A stretch of 64,000 nt of DNA from Kitasatospora indigofera (GCF_014655955.1 NZ_BNBO01000013.1:101732-165731); one strand, 5' to 3'; positions 15,009 to 24,313 are shown, numbered from the stretch's first letter. A program made the numbers and translations. The notes: generated by a model not told the origin, from the sequence alone.

Positions 15009-17372
15009 ATGAGCACCGACATCTGGGCCTGGGTCCACGACGCCCACCAGCAGCTCGCCGAGGCCGGTCACCACCGCCTCGCCGAGGCCATCTACGAACT
15101 CCCCGGCCACGCCAACGAGGGCCGCAACGACCAGCTGGACGCGGTGTTCCCGGAGGCGGTCGCCACCGCGCGGGCCCTGGACCTGCCCTGGGTCGAGGTC
15201 TACCTGCGGCACTGGCGGATGCAGAACCTGCTGAACAAGCGCCACCAGGGCGAGCAGGCGCTGCCCGAGGCCGTGGACCTGCTGGAGTTCGCCCACCGCG
15301 AGCAGACCGCGAGCTGCCCGCAGTCCGTCTGCGTGGTCCAGGACTTCGCCATCTGCCACGCCCGGGTCGACGGCCCCGGCTTCGTCCCCGAGCGGCTCGC
15401 CGTCCTCAGCGAGACCCTGGACCGGATCGAGCCCGCCCGCGCCTGCTTCGACTGCCTCTCCCGCGAGTACTCCGACGCGCTGGAGGACGACGGCCGCCCG
15501 GCCGAGGCGCTCAGCCACCTCGACACCGCCGCCACCCGGATGCGGGCCGCCGGCCAGCGGCTCTCGCTGCACTTCCACCACTCCCGGGCCGGCACCCTGC
15601 ACCTGCTCGGGCGGGACGAGGAGGTGCTGGCCCTGCTGGACACCGCCGAGCAGGCCGAACGCGCCCGCGGCAGCGAACTCAACGAGAGCGACCGCCGCTG
15701 GGGCGCCATGCTGCGGGCCCGCGCGCTGGCCCGGCTCGGCCGCGTCGAGGAGGCGCTCGCCCTGCTGCCCGCGGCCGACGAGGCCGAGCAGCACCCGGAC
15801 CTGCGGCCGGCCTGGGTGGCCACGATCGAGATCCTGCACGCCGCCGGCGCCCACGAGAACACCGCCGAACTCGGCGCCGCGGTGACCGGCTGGGTCGGCT
15901 ACCTGGACGCCACCGGCTCCCACCGCCCCTGCGTGGACCTGCTGCTGGCGGCCGGCCGGCTCGCCCTGGCGCGCGGCGCCCGCACGGTGGCGCTGACCCT
16001 GGCCGCCACCGGCGAGCGCAAGCTCACCCAGCTGCGCCGCACCGACGGCGTCGCCGGGCAGGTCGCCGAGCTGCGGGCGGCCGCCGAGGCGCTGCCCGAA
16101 CCGGAGCTGCCGGTGCCGCCCGGCGAGCTGCTCGCCCTGCTGGCCGCCCGGGCGGAGCCCGGCGCGCCGGAGGCCGACGCCGACCTGATCGCCGCGGCCC
16201 GCAGCCGGTACCAGGGCGACGAGGCCGGGGCCACCGACCTCGTCCTGCAGCTGGCCGGACTGCTCGGCGCGCTCGGCCACACCCGGGCCGCCGCCGACCT
16301 GCTCTGGGAGCGACTGGACCAGGACCCGGGCCACGAGGAGCTGACCGGACTGCTCGGCGCCGTCCTGATCGACGCCGGCGACGGCGACGGGGTGCGCCGC
16401 CTGGCGGACCGCCTGATGGCCACCAGCCCCGCCGACGCGCACTGGACGCGGGCCCGCTGGGCCGCCGCCGAGAGCCGCTGGGCCGAGGTCGGCGAGCACT
16501 GCGCGGCCCTGCTGGCCGAGGAGCCGACCCGGATCAACACCCGCCGGCTGGCCGCTGCGGCCGCCACCGAGCTGGGCGACCACCCGCGGGCCCAGCGGCT
16601 GTACGAGGAGATCCTGCTGCACGCCCTGCCCGCCGAAGGCACCCCGCCGCAGGAGCAGCACCGTACCGTCCAGGAGTCCGACCTCTGGCACCTGGTCACC
16701 GCGGCCACCGCCAACCGCGACTGGCCCGCGGTGCGTGCCGCCGGCGCCCGGATCGGCATCGAGTTCGACGAGCCCGAGGGCCCGGTGGACGAGGAGTGGC
16801 AGCTCGTCACCGTCCGGGCGGCCCGGGCCAACGGCACCGCCGCGGACCTGCCGGCCGTCCGAACCGGCCCGGCCACCGCCCGCCTGCTGCCGGTGCTCGG
16901 GGACGACCTGGACCTCAACCACGGCGACGTGGTGGTCTTCGCCCCCGCCCTGCTGGAGCGCCCCCCGGGCGAGGACGCGCCGCAGCAGGTCCGCGAGCGC
17001 TGGCGGCCGGTGTTCCAGCTGCTCACCCTGCTCGACCCGGCCGGCTACACCACCTGGTGGATCGACGGCGCCTGGCCCGGGGACAAGAAGTGGGCGGCCT
17101 TCCGGCAGGACCTGAACGAGGCCGGGTACGCGGTGTGGGCCTACAGCTCGGACGAGTACGCCGTCACCGACCCCAAGGACGAGGACGAGATGCTGCCCGG
17201 CATCTACGCGGCCGTCGGCGTGCCGCCCACGGCCAGGGCGGCCGAGGCGGACGCCGTGCTGCGGCGGCTGACGAAGCGCTGGAAGCACCCGCTCGCCTGG
17301 CTCGACCTGGCCAAGGCGGCCGGGGTGGACACCGCCCGGCACGAGGAGACCGTCGAGCGGTACGGCCTCTGA
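15009..17372 (+). CDS. Large TPR-repeat protein next to the Hsp90-family gene
   Basis: A 787-residue protein, mostly helical, with degenerate tetratricopeptide-like repeats over about residues 20-600 (for example LARLGRVEEALALLPAADEA, LGHTRAAADLLWERLDQDPG and LGDHPRAQRLYEEILLHA). The last ~190 residues form a different domain with LDLNHGDVVVFAPALLERPP, YTTWWIDGAWPGDKKW and a short Asp/Glu-rich loop; I do not recognise it. There is no signal peptide or membrane segment, so it is cytoplasmic. A GGGGGAGA ribosome site precedes the ATG. It follows the Hsp90-like ATPase by 184 bases, in the same direction, so both may be co-transcribed. A role as adaptor or client carrier for that chaperone is inference. 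Confidence 0.85.
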   Translation: MSTDIWAWVHDAHQQLAEAGHHRLAEAIYELPGHANEGRNDQLDAVFPEAVATARALDLPWVEVYLRHWRMQNLLNKRHQGEQALPEAVDLLEFAHREQTASCPQSVCVVQDFAICHARVDGPGFVPERLAVLSETLDRIEPARACFDCLSREYSDALEDDGRPAEALSHLDTAATRMRAAGQRLSLHFHHSRAGTLHLLGRDEEVLALLDTAEQAERARGSELNESDRRWGAMLRARALARLGRVEEALALLPAADEAEQHPDLRPAWVATIEILHAAGAHENTAELGAAVTGWVGYLDATGSHRPCVDLLLAAGRLALARGARTVALTLAATGERKLTQLRRTDGVAGQVAELRAAAEALPEPELPVPPGELLALLAARAEPGAPEADADLIAAARSRYQGDEAGATDLVLQLAGLLGALGHTRAAADLLWERLDQDPGHEELTGLLGAVLIDAGDGDGVRRLADRLMATSPADAHWTRARWAAAESRWAEVGEHCAALLAEEPTRINTRRLAAAAATELGDHPRAQRLYEEILLHALPAEGTPPQEQHRTVQESDLWHLVTAATANRDWPAVRAAGARIGIEFDEPEGPVDEEWQLVTVRAARANGTAADLPAVRTGPATARLLPVLGDDLDLNHGDVVVFAPALLERPPGEDAPQQVRERWRPVFQLLTLLDPAGYTTWWIDGAWPGDKKWAAFRQDLNEAGYAVWAYSSDEYAVTDPKDEDEMLPGIYAAVGVPPTARAAEADAVLRRLTKRWKHPLAWLDLAKAAGVDTARHEETVERYGL

Positions 17373-17418
17373 CCTCCTGGTCCCTCCCGTTCGCCGCTGC
17401 GCTTCCGGCCCTCCGTCG

Positions 17419-17459
17419 CTGCCCCGGCCCACCGCCCTCACCGGCGAGGGCCGGGGCAG
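17419..17459 (+). terminator. Terminator hairpin after the TPR-protein gene
   Basis: A 12-base perfect stem CTGCCCCGGCCC / GGGCCGGGGCAG around a 17-base loop, 46 bases after the stop codon. No U-tract. Confidence 0.75.
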
Positions 17460-17510
17460 TGCCGTCCGCGGGGCCGGGTCGGCGGGGGAGGGCAGGCCCG
17501 CGGACGGCGG

Positions 17511-17592
17511 GGCGGACAGGGCAGGGCAGGGCAGGGCAGGGCAGGGCGGGGCAGGGCGGTGCGGGGCGGGGCGGGGCGGACAGGGCAGGGCG
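17511..17592. repeat. GGGCA/GGGCG short tandem repeat
   Basis: More than ten near-identical five-base units (GGGCA, then GGGCG variants) in a row, with two GGACAGGGCAGGGC blocks flanking them. Such arrays are prone to slippage and the plus strand could form G-quadruplexes. It lies in non-coding DNA. Confidence 0.85.
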
Positions 17593-17716
17593 GCGGATGG
17601 TGCGGCGGGCCGGCGGGCCGGTGAGCTGACGGTCCGTCCCCCTCGAACGGCCGGGTACTTGGTGAATGCTTTACTCTTTCATTGCCAAGCGTCGACCTTT
17701 CGGGAGTGCCGCCACC

Positions 17717-18406
17717 GTGACCAGCCTCGCCCTCGGCCCGTCCTGGCTCGACCCGGCCACCCTGATCCCCGCCTTCGGCCTGATCGGGATCCTGGCGATC
17801 GTGTTCGCCGAGTCCGGCCTGCTGATCGGCTTCTTCCTGCCCGGCGACTCGCTGCTCTTCACCACCGGCATGCTGGTGGCCGGCGGCACCTACCTGCACC
17901 AGCCGCTCTGGCTGGTCTGCCTCCTGGTGGTGGCGGCCGCGGTCGCCGGCGACCAGGTCGGCTACCTCTTCGGGCGCAAGGTCGGCCCGGGCCTCTTCAA
18001 CCGGCCCGACTCCCGGCTCTTCAAGCAGGAGAACGTCGAGAAGGCCGCCGCCTTCTTCGAACGGCACGGGCCCAAGGCGATCGTGCTGGCACGGTTCGTG
18101 CCGATCGTGCGCACCTTCACCCCGGTCGTCGCCGGGGTGAGCCGGATGAACTACCGCTCCTTCGTCCTGTTCAACGCGATCGGCGGCGTGCTCTGGGGCG
18201 CGGGCGTCACCGTGCTCGGCTACTTCCTCGGGCAGATCGCCTTCGTCCGGGACAACATCGAGCCGATCCTGATCGCCATCGTGCTGCTCTCCGCGGTGCC
18301 GGTCGCGATCGAGCTGCTGCGGGCCCGGCGGGCGGCCGGCCGGGCGGCCGCCCCCGGTCACGCGGCCGGCGGCGGCGGGGAACCGGCCGCCGACCGCGCC
18401 CGGTAG
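17717..18406 (+). CDS. DedA-family membrane protein
   Basis: A 229-residue DedA (SNARE-associated/VTT) protein. It has the conserved ESGLLIGFFLPGDSLLF re-entrant segment, GDQVGYLFGRKVG, and the RFVPIVRTFTPVVAGVSRMNYRSF motif with the key arginines. DedA proteins act as lipid scramblases or flippases, for example for undecaprenyl phosphate, and support membrane homeostasis. I chose the GTG at 17717: GGGAG lies ten bases upstream, and the earlier in-frame ATG at 17666 would add 17 residues from the promoter zone. The C-terminus is a short Ala/Gly tail. Confidence 0.92.
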   Translation: MTSLALGPSWLDPATLIPAFGLIGILAIVFAESGLLIGFFLPGDSLLFTTGMLVAGGTYLHQPLWLVCLLVVAAAVAGDQVGYLFGRKVGPGLFNRPDSRLFKQENVEKAAAFFERHGPKAIVLARFVPIVRTFTPVVAGVSRMNYRSFVLFNAIGGVLWGAGVTVLGYFLGQIAFVRDNIEPILIAIVLLSAVPVAIELLRARRAAGRAAAPGHAAGGGGEPAADRAR

Positions 18407-18524
18407 GCCCAAGGCGCCGGCCCGGCAGGCCACCACGTACATGTGCGTCCGCGAGTTCGATCGGGCAAGGTGTAACCGAAGATCGAAGGGTGGCCCGGCC
18501 ACCAGGGGCGGCGAGGAGCGGGAA

Positions 18525-20378
18525 GTGCCGAAGCGGGGCCGGCCGGGCGGCGGCAAGAAGGCCAGGGGCGGCAGGGCGGCCCGGCCCGCCCGGGACACCC
18601 GCCAGGTGCACCCCTCGGACGCCCCGCCCACCGAGGGCCTGCTGGGCCACCCCGCGCCGCCCGCCGGCCCCGCCGCCGTGCCGCTCGCCCCGGCCGCCCC
18701 GGCCACCGAGGGCCTGCTGACCCCGTACATCGAGGCGCCGGCGGCCCGGTCCCGCGCCGCCGAGCTGCGGGCGACCGAGCTGCGGGCCGGCGGACGGCCG
18801 GCGGGCCCCGCCGGGACCGGCCGCGACATCGGCGACCCGGACGACTCCGCGCCGCCGCCCGGCCCGGAGGACACCCTCACCCCCGAGGACTGGCGCGCCG
18901 CCGGCTACACCCCGCCGAACGGGATCGCCGTCCCCACCCTGAACCCCGGCGCCCCCGGCGACGCCCCCTGGCCGGACCGGATGCGCACCCTGCTGCGCAC
19001 GCCGATGTCCGAGCGCCCGGCCTTCGAGCGCACCCCGCGCGAGCGGCAGTCCGAGGCGACCGCGCGCAACGTCCCGCGGATCCTCGACCTGACCCTGCGC
19101 ATCGGCGAGCTGCTGCTGGCCAGCGGCGAGGCGGCGGAGGACGTCGAGGCCGCCATGCTCGGCATCGCCCACGCCTACCGGCTGGACCACTGCGAGCCGC
19201 AGGTGACCTTCACCCTGATCGGGATCTCGCACCAGCCCTCGCTGGTCGAGCCCCCCGTCACCGCCGACCGGGTGGTCCGCCGCCGGACGTCCGACTACAC
19301 CCGGCTCGCCGCCGTCTACAAGCTGGTGGCCGACATCACCGCCGAGCAGGTGACGGTCAACGACGCGTACCGCCGGCTCGCCGAGATCCGCCGCAACCGG
19401 CACCCGTACCCGGTCTGGCTGCTCTCGCTCACCACCGGTCTGCTGGCCGGCGCGGCGACCTTCCTGGTCGGCGGCCGGCTCGACGCCAAGGCCTGGCTGG
19501 TGTTCGCCAACGCCTTCGTCGCCGCGATCCTCGGCGACCGGCTGGCCTCGCTGATCGCCCGGCGCGGACTGCCGGAGTTCTACCAGTTCGTGGTCGCCGC
19601 GATGCCGGCCGCGGTCTCCGGCATCGTGCTCTCCTTCAACGACCTGGGCCTGCGCGGGTCCGTCGTCATCACCGGCGGGCTGTTCGCGCTGCTGCCCGGA
19701 CGGGCCATGGTCGCGGCCGTCCAGGACGGCCTGACCGGCTTCTACATCACCGCCGCCGCCCGGCTGCTCGAAGTGATCTACCTGGTCGCGGGCATCGTGA
19801 TCGGCGTGATGCTGATCCTCTACCTGGGGGTCGGCTTCCACGCCAAGCTCAACCCGGACGAGAGCCTGGTCGGGATCAACTACCCGCCCGTCCAGCTGGT
19901 CGCCGCAATGGTGCTCACCCTGGCCTTCGCGATGCTGCTGCAGACCGCGCGCAGAAACCTTTTGCTGGTCACCCTGAACAGCGTCGTCGGCTGGTCCAGC
20001 TACGGGGTGCTGGTCTACAACGCCCAGGTCTCCCCGATCGTCGCCACCGGCGTGGCGGCCGGCCTGGTCGGCCTGTTCGGCCAGTTGATGGCCCGCTACC
20101 GGTACGCCTCCGCGCTGCCGTACGTGACGGCGGCGATCGGCCCGCTGATGCCCGGCTCGGCGATCTACCTCGGCATGCTCTCGTTCGCGCAGGGCCACGC
20201 CAGCGCCGGGCTGGTCTCGATCACCCGGGCCGCCGCCATCGCCCTCGCCCTCGCCATCGGCGTGAACCTGGGAGGTGAGATCGCGCGTCTGTTCATGAAG
20301 ATCCCCGGCAGCACCGAGCCGCTGACGCTCTACCCGGCCGTCCCCCGGCGCGCCGCCAAGCGCACCCGGGGATTCTGA
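18525..20378 (+). CDS. Threonine/serine exporter family protein (ThrE-like)
   Basis: A 617-residue membrane protein. Residues ~1-170 are a hydrophilic Pro/Ala-rich region. The soluble ThrE domain follows (LRIGELLLASGEAAEDVEAAM, then FTLIGISH), then ten hydrophobic helices in two blocks, the second starting near VQLVAAMVLTLAFAML. This is the fused ThrE_1 plus ThrE_2 layout of actinobacterial threonine/serine exporters such as C. glutamicum ThrE, with a long N-terminal extension. The GTG at 18525 has GGAG about eight bases upstream; a shorter start inside the extension cannot be excluded. It probably exports an amino acid or related compound across the membrane. Confidence 0.88.
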   Translation: MPKRGRPGGGKKARGGRAARPARDTRQVHPSDAPPTEGLLGHPAPPAGPAAVPLAPAAPATEGLLTPYIEAPAARSRAAELRATELRAGGRPAGPAGTGRDIGDPDDSAPPPGPEDTLTPEDWRAAGYTPPNGIAVPTLNPGAPGDAPWPDRMRTLLRTPMSERPAFERTPRERQSEATARNVPRILDLTLRIGELLLASGEAAEDVEAAMLGIAHAYRLDHCEPQVTFTLIGISHQPSLVEPPVTADRVVRRRTSDYTRLAAVYKLVADITAEQVTVNDAYRRLAEIRRNRHPYPVWLLSLTTGLLAGAATFLVGGRLDAKAWLVFANAFVAAILGDRLASLIARRGLPEFYQFVVAAMPAAVSGIVLSFNDLGLRGSVVITGGLFALLPGRAMVAAVQDGLTGFYITAAARLLEVIYLVAGIVIGVMLILYLGVGFHAKLNPDESLVGINYPPVQLVAAMVLTLAFAMLLQTARRNLLLVTLNSVVGWSSYGVLVYNAQVSPIVATGVAAGLVGLFGQLMARYRYASALPYVTAAIGPLMPGSAIYLGMLSFAQGHASAGLVSITRAAAIALALAIGVNLGGEIARLFMKIPGSTEPLTLYPAVPRRAAKRTRGF

Positions 20379-20449
20379 GCGGACGTTAGACCCGTCGGCA
20401 CCGGACGGGCGGACCGCCCGGTGCGGCACCAGGAACGAAGGTACGACCC

Positions 20450-21571
20450 ATGCACCTCGCACAGCTCAGCCTCGACTCGCTGCTGGACGGCTATCAGCAG
20501 CACATCGTCGCCGCGCACAAACAGCCGCTCTTCCTGCTGCTGGTGGGGTTCATCGTGTCCTTCGTCTGCATCCGGTTCAGCGTGCGGATGATCCGCGCCG
20601 AGGTCCGCTGGTGGCCGGGCAACATCACCCCGGGCGGGCTGCACATCCACCACATGGTGTTCGGGCTGGGGTTCCTGCTGGTCGGCGGGATCGGCGTGTT
20701 CGCCACCAACGGCGGCCACCCGTGGATCGACTGGTTCGGGCTCAGCTTCGGCATCGGCTGCGGCCTGGTGCTGGACGAGTTCGCGCTGATCCTGCACCTG
20801 GACGACGTCTACTGGGGCGAGCAGGGCCGCAAGTCGGTGGACGCGGTGATCTTCGGCATCCTGATCACCGCCCTGCTGCTCACCGGCTACGTCCCGCTCG
20901 GCGTGGTGCCCAGCCAGCAGACCCGCTGGGGGCTGGTCGCGGTGATCGTGGTGAACGCGCTGGTGTCGATCGTCGCCCTGCTCAAGGGCAAGGTCTGGAC
21001 GGGCCTGCTCGGCATCATGGTCCCCGGCCTGTCCTGGATCGGCGCGATCCGGCTGGCCCGCCCCAGCAGCCCGTGGGCACGCTGGCGGTACGCCGCACGC
21101 CCCCGCCGCAGGGCGCGTGCGCTCCGGCGTGAGCGCCTGCTCCACCGGCGTGCGGACCGGGCCCGTACCTGGCTTTTCGACCTGATCGCCGGAGCGCCCG
21201 ACAAGGTCCCGGCCCACCACACCGCCACCCACCGGGTGGCCGAGCGGATGGCCGCCCGGGCCACCGCCCACCTGGACGCGCACGAGGCCCGCGCCCTGGC
21301 CCGCCGGTCGGCCCGGCTCGCCGACCGGCGCTCGGGCGCCGGCGTCCGCCGGGCACCCGTACCCGCGCCGGGCGCCCCCGGCGGGTCGCTGCACGAGCAC
21401 GACGGTGAACGCCGGCAGGCCGGTCTGCGCCGCCGCACCGTCCGGGCCGGCCGCAGCCGGACGTACGCCGTGCGCCCCGGCGTGACCGGTGCCGTGCCGC
21501 AGCAGCCCCCGGCGGGCACCGCCCCGGCGCACCGGCACCTGCGGCCCCGCACGCCCAGGGTCCGCCGCTAG
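20450..21571 (+). CDS. Multi-helix membrane protein with HIHH motif and basic cytoplasmic tail
   Basis: A 373-residue protein. About six hydrophobic segments occupy residues 25-205. A conserved-looking block ITPGGLHIHHMVFGLGFLLVGG, with three histidines, and LDEFALILHLDDVYW with acidic residues could form a metal site in the membrane. The last ~160 residues are a strikingly Arg-rich, Ala/Pro-rich tail with no hydrophobic segments, likely cytoplasmic and unstructured. The start has GAAGG upstream. It follows the ThrE-like exporter by 71 bases. I do not recognise a characterised family; a transporter or metal-dependent membrane enzyme are both possible. Confidence 0.82.
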   Translation: MHLAQLSLDSLLDGYQQHIVAAHKQPLFLLLVGFIVSFVCIRFSVRMIRAEVRWWPGNITPGGLHIHHMVFGLGFLLVGGIGVFATNGGHPWIDWFGLSFGIGCGLVLDEFALILHLDDVYWGEQGRKSVDAVIFGILITALLLTGYVPLGVVPSQQTRWGLVAVIVVNALVSIVALLKGKVWTGLLGIMVPGLSWIGAIRLARPSSPWARWRYAARPRRRARALRRERLLHRRADRARTWLFDLIAGAPDKVPAHHTATHRVAERMAARATAHLDAHEARALARRSARLADRRSGAGVRRAPVPAPGAPGGSLHEHDGERRQAGLRRRTVRAGRSRTYAVRPGVTGAVPQQPPAGTAPAHRHLRPRTPRVRR

Positions 21572-21745
21572 GGCCCGTCCGCACCCGGGGCCCGTCCGAC
21601 ACCGGGCCCCGGACCCCGGCCGCACGCCGACCGCCCCGGCGGGACGGCGGGACGGCGGGCGCCCGATCGGATGGTCCGACATCTCACCCGGCTGCCTGGC
21701 CCGCCGAGCCACGGGGAAGGAGGGGCTTTGAGATGATCACCACGA

Positions 21746-21761
21746 GTGACCAGAAGGTCAC
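21746..21761. promoter_or_regulatory. Palindrome upstream of the NlpC/P60 gene
   Basis: GTGACC-AGAA-GGTCAC, a perfect six-base-arm inverted repeat 48 bases before the start codon. It could be an operator or a small leader hairpin. The leader is too short and does not resemble the ydaO (c-di-AMP) riboswitch that precedes many actinobacterial hydrolase genes. Confidence 0.45.
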
Positions 21762-21809
21762 CTGAAGAGACATCTGGCCGCTCGTCGGACGCGTGAGAAG
21801 GACACCCCC

Positions 21810-23273
21810 GTGACACGCAGACTCCTGCCGATCCTCCTGCTGGCTCTCACCCCCACCCTCGGCCTCGTCCCGCCCGCCGCCGGGGCCGCTCCCCGGGCCG
21901 CCGCGCCGGCCGCCGGGCCGTCCGGCACGGGGCAGACCGCCCCCGACCCCGCCGCCGGGGAACCGGCCGGCCCCGCCGGGGCCCGGCACACCGCCGAGCC
22001 CTACCCCTCCGCCGAGGACGTCGCCCGGGCCCGGGCCGACACCGACCGGCGGGCGGCCGCGAGCGCCGCCGTCGAGGCCAGGCTCACCGCCGCCCAGGGC
22101 GAGCGCGAGCAGGCCTCGCTGGCGGCCGAACGGGCGGTGGAGGACTACAACGGCGCCCAGGCGCGGCTCACCCGGGCCCGGGCCGCCGAGAGCGAGGCCC
22201 TGGCACAGGCCGCCGTCGCCGAGCTCGCCCGGTACGCCGCCGCCGAGGAGGCGGCGCGGCTGGCCGCGGAGACCTACCGCCAGGGCGCCACCGCCGAACT
22301 CTCCGCGATCGACGCGCTGATCGGCGCCCCCGGGCCGCGTGCGGCAGGCGCCCAGGCGGCGGTCGTCCGGGTGGTCAGCGGCAGCACCCGGCAGATCCTG
22401 GACGCCGCCACCGGCACGGCCGCCGCCGCGACCCGCGCCGGCGCCGCCGCCCGTGAGGCCGCCGCCGCCGCCGAGCGGGCCGCCGCCGAGGTCCGGACCG
22501 CCCGGGACCGGGCCCAGGCCCAGGTCGCGGCCGGTCAGGCCCGGGTGGCCGAGATCGGCCGGCGCCGCGAACAGCTCCTCGGTGAGCTCGCCGTCGCCCG
22601 CGGCACCACCGTGGAACTCGAACGCCGCCGCCGGGAGGCCCAGGAGGCGATCGCGGCCCGCGCCGCCGAGGAGGCGGCCAGAGCGGCGGCCGAGGCGGCC
22701 GCGGCCGCGCAGGCGGCGGCGGACCGGACCGCCGCGGAGAAGGCTGCCACGGACAAGGCGGCGGAGGAGAAGGCTGCTGCGGACAAGGTGGTTGCGGACA
22801 AGGCTGCGGCGGACGTCGCCGAGGCCGCCCGGGCGTCGGCCGACCAGGCCGCCCAGCAGCCCGCCGGCCCGTCCGCCGCGTCGCCGGACGGTCCCGGCGT
22901 GTGGTCGGCGCAGGGCGCGGAGGCCGCGATCGCCTTCGCCCGCTCCAAGATCGGCCTGCCCTACATCTGGGGCGGTGAGGGCCCGGCCGGCTACGACTGC
23001 TCGGGGCTGACGATGATGGCCTGGCGCACCGGCGGCCGGCGGATCACCCACTTCGCCGCCGACCAGTACGCCGAGTCCACGCCGGTGACCTACCGCCAGC
23101 TCCGCCCGGGCGACCTGGTGTTCTGGAGCGACACCGGCCGCGCCGCCGACATCCACCACGTCGGCCTGTACATCGGCGACGACCAGATGATCGAGGCCCC
23201 CCGGGCCGGCATGCCGATCAAGCAGGCCAGCCTCTGGATCATGGGCACGCCCGACTTCTACGCCCGGCCCTGA
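21810..23273 (+). CDS. Secreted NlpC/P60 peptidoglycan hydrolase
   Basis: A 487-residue exported protein. The signal peptide (about residues 1-28) is followed by a long Ala/Glu/Arg-rich coiled coil (about 65-345), then an NlpC/P60 cysteine peptidase domain (about 370-487). The catalytic Cys is C397 in GYDCSGL and the His is in HHVGLYIG (about H450). Such proteins cleave the D-Glu-mesoDAP/LL-DAP bond of stem peptides during wall remodelling, with the coiled coil acting as an inhibitory or spacer arm as in RipA-like enzymes. GTG start with GAAGGA upstream. The Ala-rich repeats AADKAA/AAEKAA near residue 310 make this region length-variable. Confidence 0.93.
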   Translation: MTRRLLPILLLALTPTLGLVPPAAGAAPRAAAPAAGPSGTGQTAPDPAAGEPAGPAGARHTAEPYPSAEDVARARADTDRRAAASAAVEARLTAAQGEREQASLAAERAVEDYNGAQARLTRARAAESEALAQAAVAELARYAAAEEAARLAAETYRQGATAELSAIDALIGAPGPRAAGAQAAVVRVVSGSTRQILDAATGTAAAATRAGAAAREAAAAAERAAAEVRTARDRAQAQVAAGQARVAEIGRRREQLLGELAVARGTTVELERRRREAQEAIAARAAEEAARAAAEAAAAAQAAADRTAAEKAATDKAAEEKAAADKVVADKAAADVAEAARASADQAAQQPAGPSAASPDGPGVWSAQGAEAAIAFARSKIGLPYIWGGEGPAGYDCSGLTMMAWRTGGRRITHFAADQYAESTPVTYRQLRPGDLVFWSDTGRAADIHHVGLYIGDDQMIEAPRAGMPIKQASLWIMGTPDFYARP

Positions 23274-23360
23274 GAGGGCGGCGGCCCCGAGCTGCCGGTC
23301 CGCCGATCGACGCCCGGCCGGCCCTGGTCCCGGCAGTGCGCCCCTGGCTAGGCTGCGGGC

Positions 23361-24140
23361 ATGACGCAGCCCCCCGGATTCGGCGCGATGCTGGCGTGGT
23401 TGCTGGACCACCGAGGGCTCGACGCGGAGGCGTTGGCCGACCGTGCAGGGTCGACGGCGGACGAGATCCGCGGGGTGGTCGCGGGGGACACGCCCGGCGA
23501 GGGGCTGCTCCGGCGGCTCGCGCCCGCACTGGGTTTCCACGCCCTCGACCTGTTCGTCCTCGCGGGTCCGTCCGTCCCGGAGGACCTGGCGCCGTTGGAC
23601 GCCACGGCTGAGCGCAGCGTCCGGGACGCCGTGCTGGACGCGCTGGACCTCCCGGCGGCGGGACGGCAGGAACTGCTGCGGTTCATCCGCTCGCTGCCGC
23701 AGCAGGAACGATCCTCCGCCTTCGCCCCCAAGCGCCTCGCCGATCCCGCCGACGGGCCGGGCGCCCGGCTCGTCCGCATGCTCCAGTACCGCAACCTGGA
23801 CTGGTCGGGCATGGCCCACATCCTGGGGCTGGTGACGCCCACCTACCTGTCGACGGTCACCTACGGCCTGATCGGCACCGGTCGCGTGGAGCTGACACCT
23901 CGCCTGGTGACGGACTTCGCCGCCCTGCTGGGCCTGGACGCCCGCGAACTCGCCGGGCTGACGGGCGTCGATCTGCCCGCGGTGCCACCGCCCCCGGCCC
24001 CGGAGGCCGTGGACGCCGCGGCGCTGCTGTGGGAGGCACGTCGCCTGTCCGCCACGCAGGCGCGCCAGGTCTCCGAGCTGGCGCGCGCCATGCGCGACGA
24101 CTCCGGAGACGGCCGCCGCGGCGACCCGTCCGGGCCCTGA
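23361..24140 (+). CDS. Regulator-like protein with two helix-turn-helix segments, leaderless
   Basis: A 259-residue soluble protein. Residues 8-55 (MLAWLLDHRGLDAEALADRAGSTADEIRG) and 130-190 (MLQYRNLDWSGMAHILGLVTP, then VTDFAALLGLDARELAGLTG) each look like Xre-type helix-turn-helix domains. No sensor or enzyme domain is visible. The ATG lies six bases after a TAGGCT -10 box (23349-23354), so the mRNA is probably leaderless. It could be a transcription factor, or an orphan HTH adaptor of the kind common in streptomycetes. No partner gene of the DUF397 type is next to it. Confidence 0.8.
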   Translation: MTQPPGFGAMLAWLLDHRGLDAEALADRAGSTADEIRGVVAGDTPGEGLLRRLAPALGFHALDLFVLAGPSVPEDLAPLDATAERSVRDAVLDALDLPAAGRQELLRFIRSLPQQERSSAFAPKRLADPADGPGARLVRMLQYRNLDWSGMAHILGLVTPTYLSTVTYGLIGTGRVELTPRLVTDFAALLGLDARELAGLTGVDLPAVPPPPAPEAVDAAALLWEARRLSATQARQVSELARAMRDDSGDGRRGDPSGP

Positions 24141-24313
24141 CACCCGCGGGCACCCGCGGTCGGCCCGGTGATACGCCCGGCTTCCGGCCCGGTGATCGGC
24201 CCGGGAGCCGGGCCCGGCGCACGCGGCCTCCCGCCCGGAGCGCGTCCTCCCGGTGCGCCCCGCCGGGCCGAAAATCGGGTGCCCGGGCCGGCGGCCGGTC
24301 GTACGGTGGGGCG

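Larger units (their letters stand above)
17373..17716. other. Gene-free stretch between TPR protein and DedA
   Basis: Contains the TPR-gene terminator (17419-17459), a GGGCA-type tandem repeat (17511-17592) and, just before dedA, an AT-richer segment (about 17655-17705, with CTTTACTCTTTC) that probably holds the dedA promoter. No ORF is convincing. Confidence 0.65.

Noticed and set aside
21572..21809. ydaO-type c-di-AMP riboswitch ahead of the NlpC/P60 gene
   Set aside because: The leader lacks the long conserved core of that riboswitch; only a short palindrome is present.
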